From a virus: a stretch of DNA of 31,922 nucleotides. The notes under the pieces are model-generated. The model was given only the letters and a program-made list of their open reading frames with translations, searched no databases and was not told where the DNA came from. Each line of letters starts with the position of its first letter. The first letter of the stretch is position 1. Below, piece by piece: positions 31,484 through 31,922 of the stretch. Where the stretch lies: the IMG/VR virus record IMGVR_UViG_3300025671_000286, positions 1 through 31,922 of that record. One strand, given 5' to 3'. A program made the position numbers and the translations under genes.

Positions 31484-31922
31484 TCGCTACTGCTCCTACT
31501 CCTTAATAACAAATCTCTTTAGTAGATATATAAGGTGCTGTTGTAGTTAGTTTAAATACAGGTCTATTTATAGACACACCTATCCTTAAAAACCTAAGTT
31601 AAAGAATATGTATCAGTAGCTATTGTTAAAGTAACAGCGAAAGAACGGATGTATGAGCTGTTCAACAGAGTCTTACTGATATGATGGGTGTTGAAGTATC
31701 TGCTAATGTTATCTTTGTTAAAAGGAAAGGAGCAGCAGTAACAACTTATACGACTCTAGAACGAAGTGCTTGTACACTTGTTGTTTAATACTTTGAATTA
31801 TTTTAAAGTACAGTTATAGGTACTATCTTAATATCAATATTATAACGATCTCACACCGAAGGAAACATGTAAAGCATAAAATTTAAAACCCTAGATAAAC
31901 ACTGGTCAAGAATCGGTGTCTC
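31484..31922. other. 439-base region without a convincing gene
   Basis: After the terminase gene no frame longer than about 35 codons with a start is credible. A 35-residue frame from ATG 31681 to 31788 is preceded, in another frame, by a 28-codon open stretch (31598-31680), see findings. Small inverted repeats: GTCTA/TAGAC at 31562-31575, TACTTT/AAAGTA around 31790-31810, and ACACCGA (31853-31859) against TCGGTGT (31913-31919). T7-like genomes carry terminal direct repeats and early promoters beyond the large terminase, so this may be the approach to the genome end, but no repeat of it is seen elsewhere in the window. Confidence 0.5.

Noticed and set aside
1-31922. tRNA genes, CRISPR arrays, integrase or insertion sequences
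   Set aside because: No cloverleaf with conserved loops, no spaced direct repeat array, no recombinase or transposase motif was seen in either strand.

Overview
This window is most of the genome of a T7-like podovirus (short-tailed lytic phage, Autographiviridae-type gene order). It runs from the end of the single-stranded DNA-binding protein gene, through replication, nucleotide and nuclease genes, then head, tail, internal core and fibre genes, to the terminase subunits. Every convincing gene is on the + strand, usually with gaps of a few bases or short overlaps. The early region, where the RNA polymerase gene that defines the family would lie, is outside the window, so family placement rests on gene order and on the recognisable T7-type proteins gp3, gp4, gp5, gp6, gp8 to gp16, gp17, gp18 and gp19. 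The host cannot be read from the sequence. Several small glycine-rich modules and tiny basic proteins resemble those I associate with marine phages, which is only a hint.

Layout: 1-6106 is the DNA metabolism block (SSB, endonuclease I, primase-helicase, family A polymerase, an endonuclease VII-like HNH protein, a PD-(D/E)XK-like protein, 5'-3' exonuclease and a dATP/dGTP diphosphohydrolase-like protein). 6096-8642 holds a conserved small protein, a polyproline gp6.7-like protein and a run of small beta-rich virion or adhesion candidates ending in a LamG-like protein. 8648-13138 has portal, scaffold, two membrane proteins and the major capsid protein. 13211-23889 has tail tubular proteins A and B and the four internal virion proteins (gp13 to gp16 equivalents). 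23930-26845 is the tail fibre/tailspike with a T7-type anchor and a pectate-lyase-like beta-helix. 26845-29493 is an accessory block with a TM/coiled-coil protein, three tiny very basic proteins and a second set of adhesin-like genes. 29584-31483 encodes the terminase. The last 439 bases carry no convincing gene.

The capsid gene and the coiled-coil protein at 28519-29493 look like separate strongly expressed units. Each has a leader, a clear ribosome binding site, codon choice rich in C-ending codons, and a hairpin terminator just downstream. No endolysin is recognisable in the window, and the gp16-like protein lacks a visible transglycosylase motif.

The points most worth a second look are: two long out-of-frame overlaps (136 and 190 nt) in which the downstream ATG is built from the conserved C-terminal Trp codon of the upstream nuclease; a hairpin whose arm contains the ribosome binding site of a membrane protein; a possible lysis cassette with an embedded lipoprotein frame placed between scaffold and capsid; mobile-looking small domains inserted in the tail nozzle and fibre; and a conserved N-terminal anchor peptide shared by two fibre-like proteins, one of which keeps its protein repeats with fully scrambled codons.
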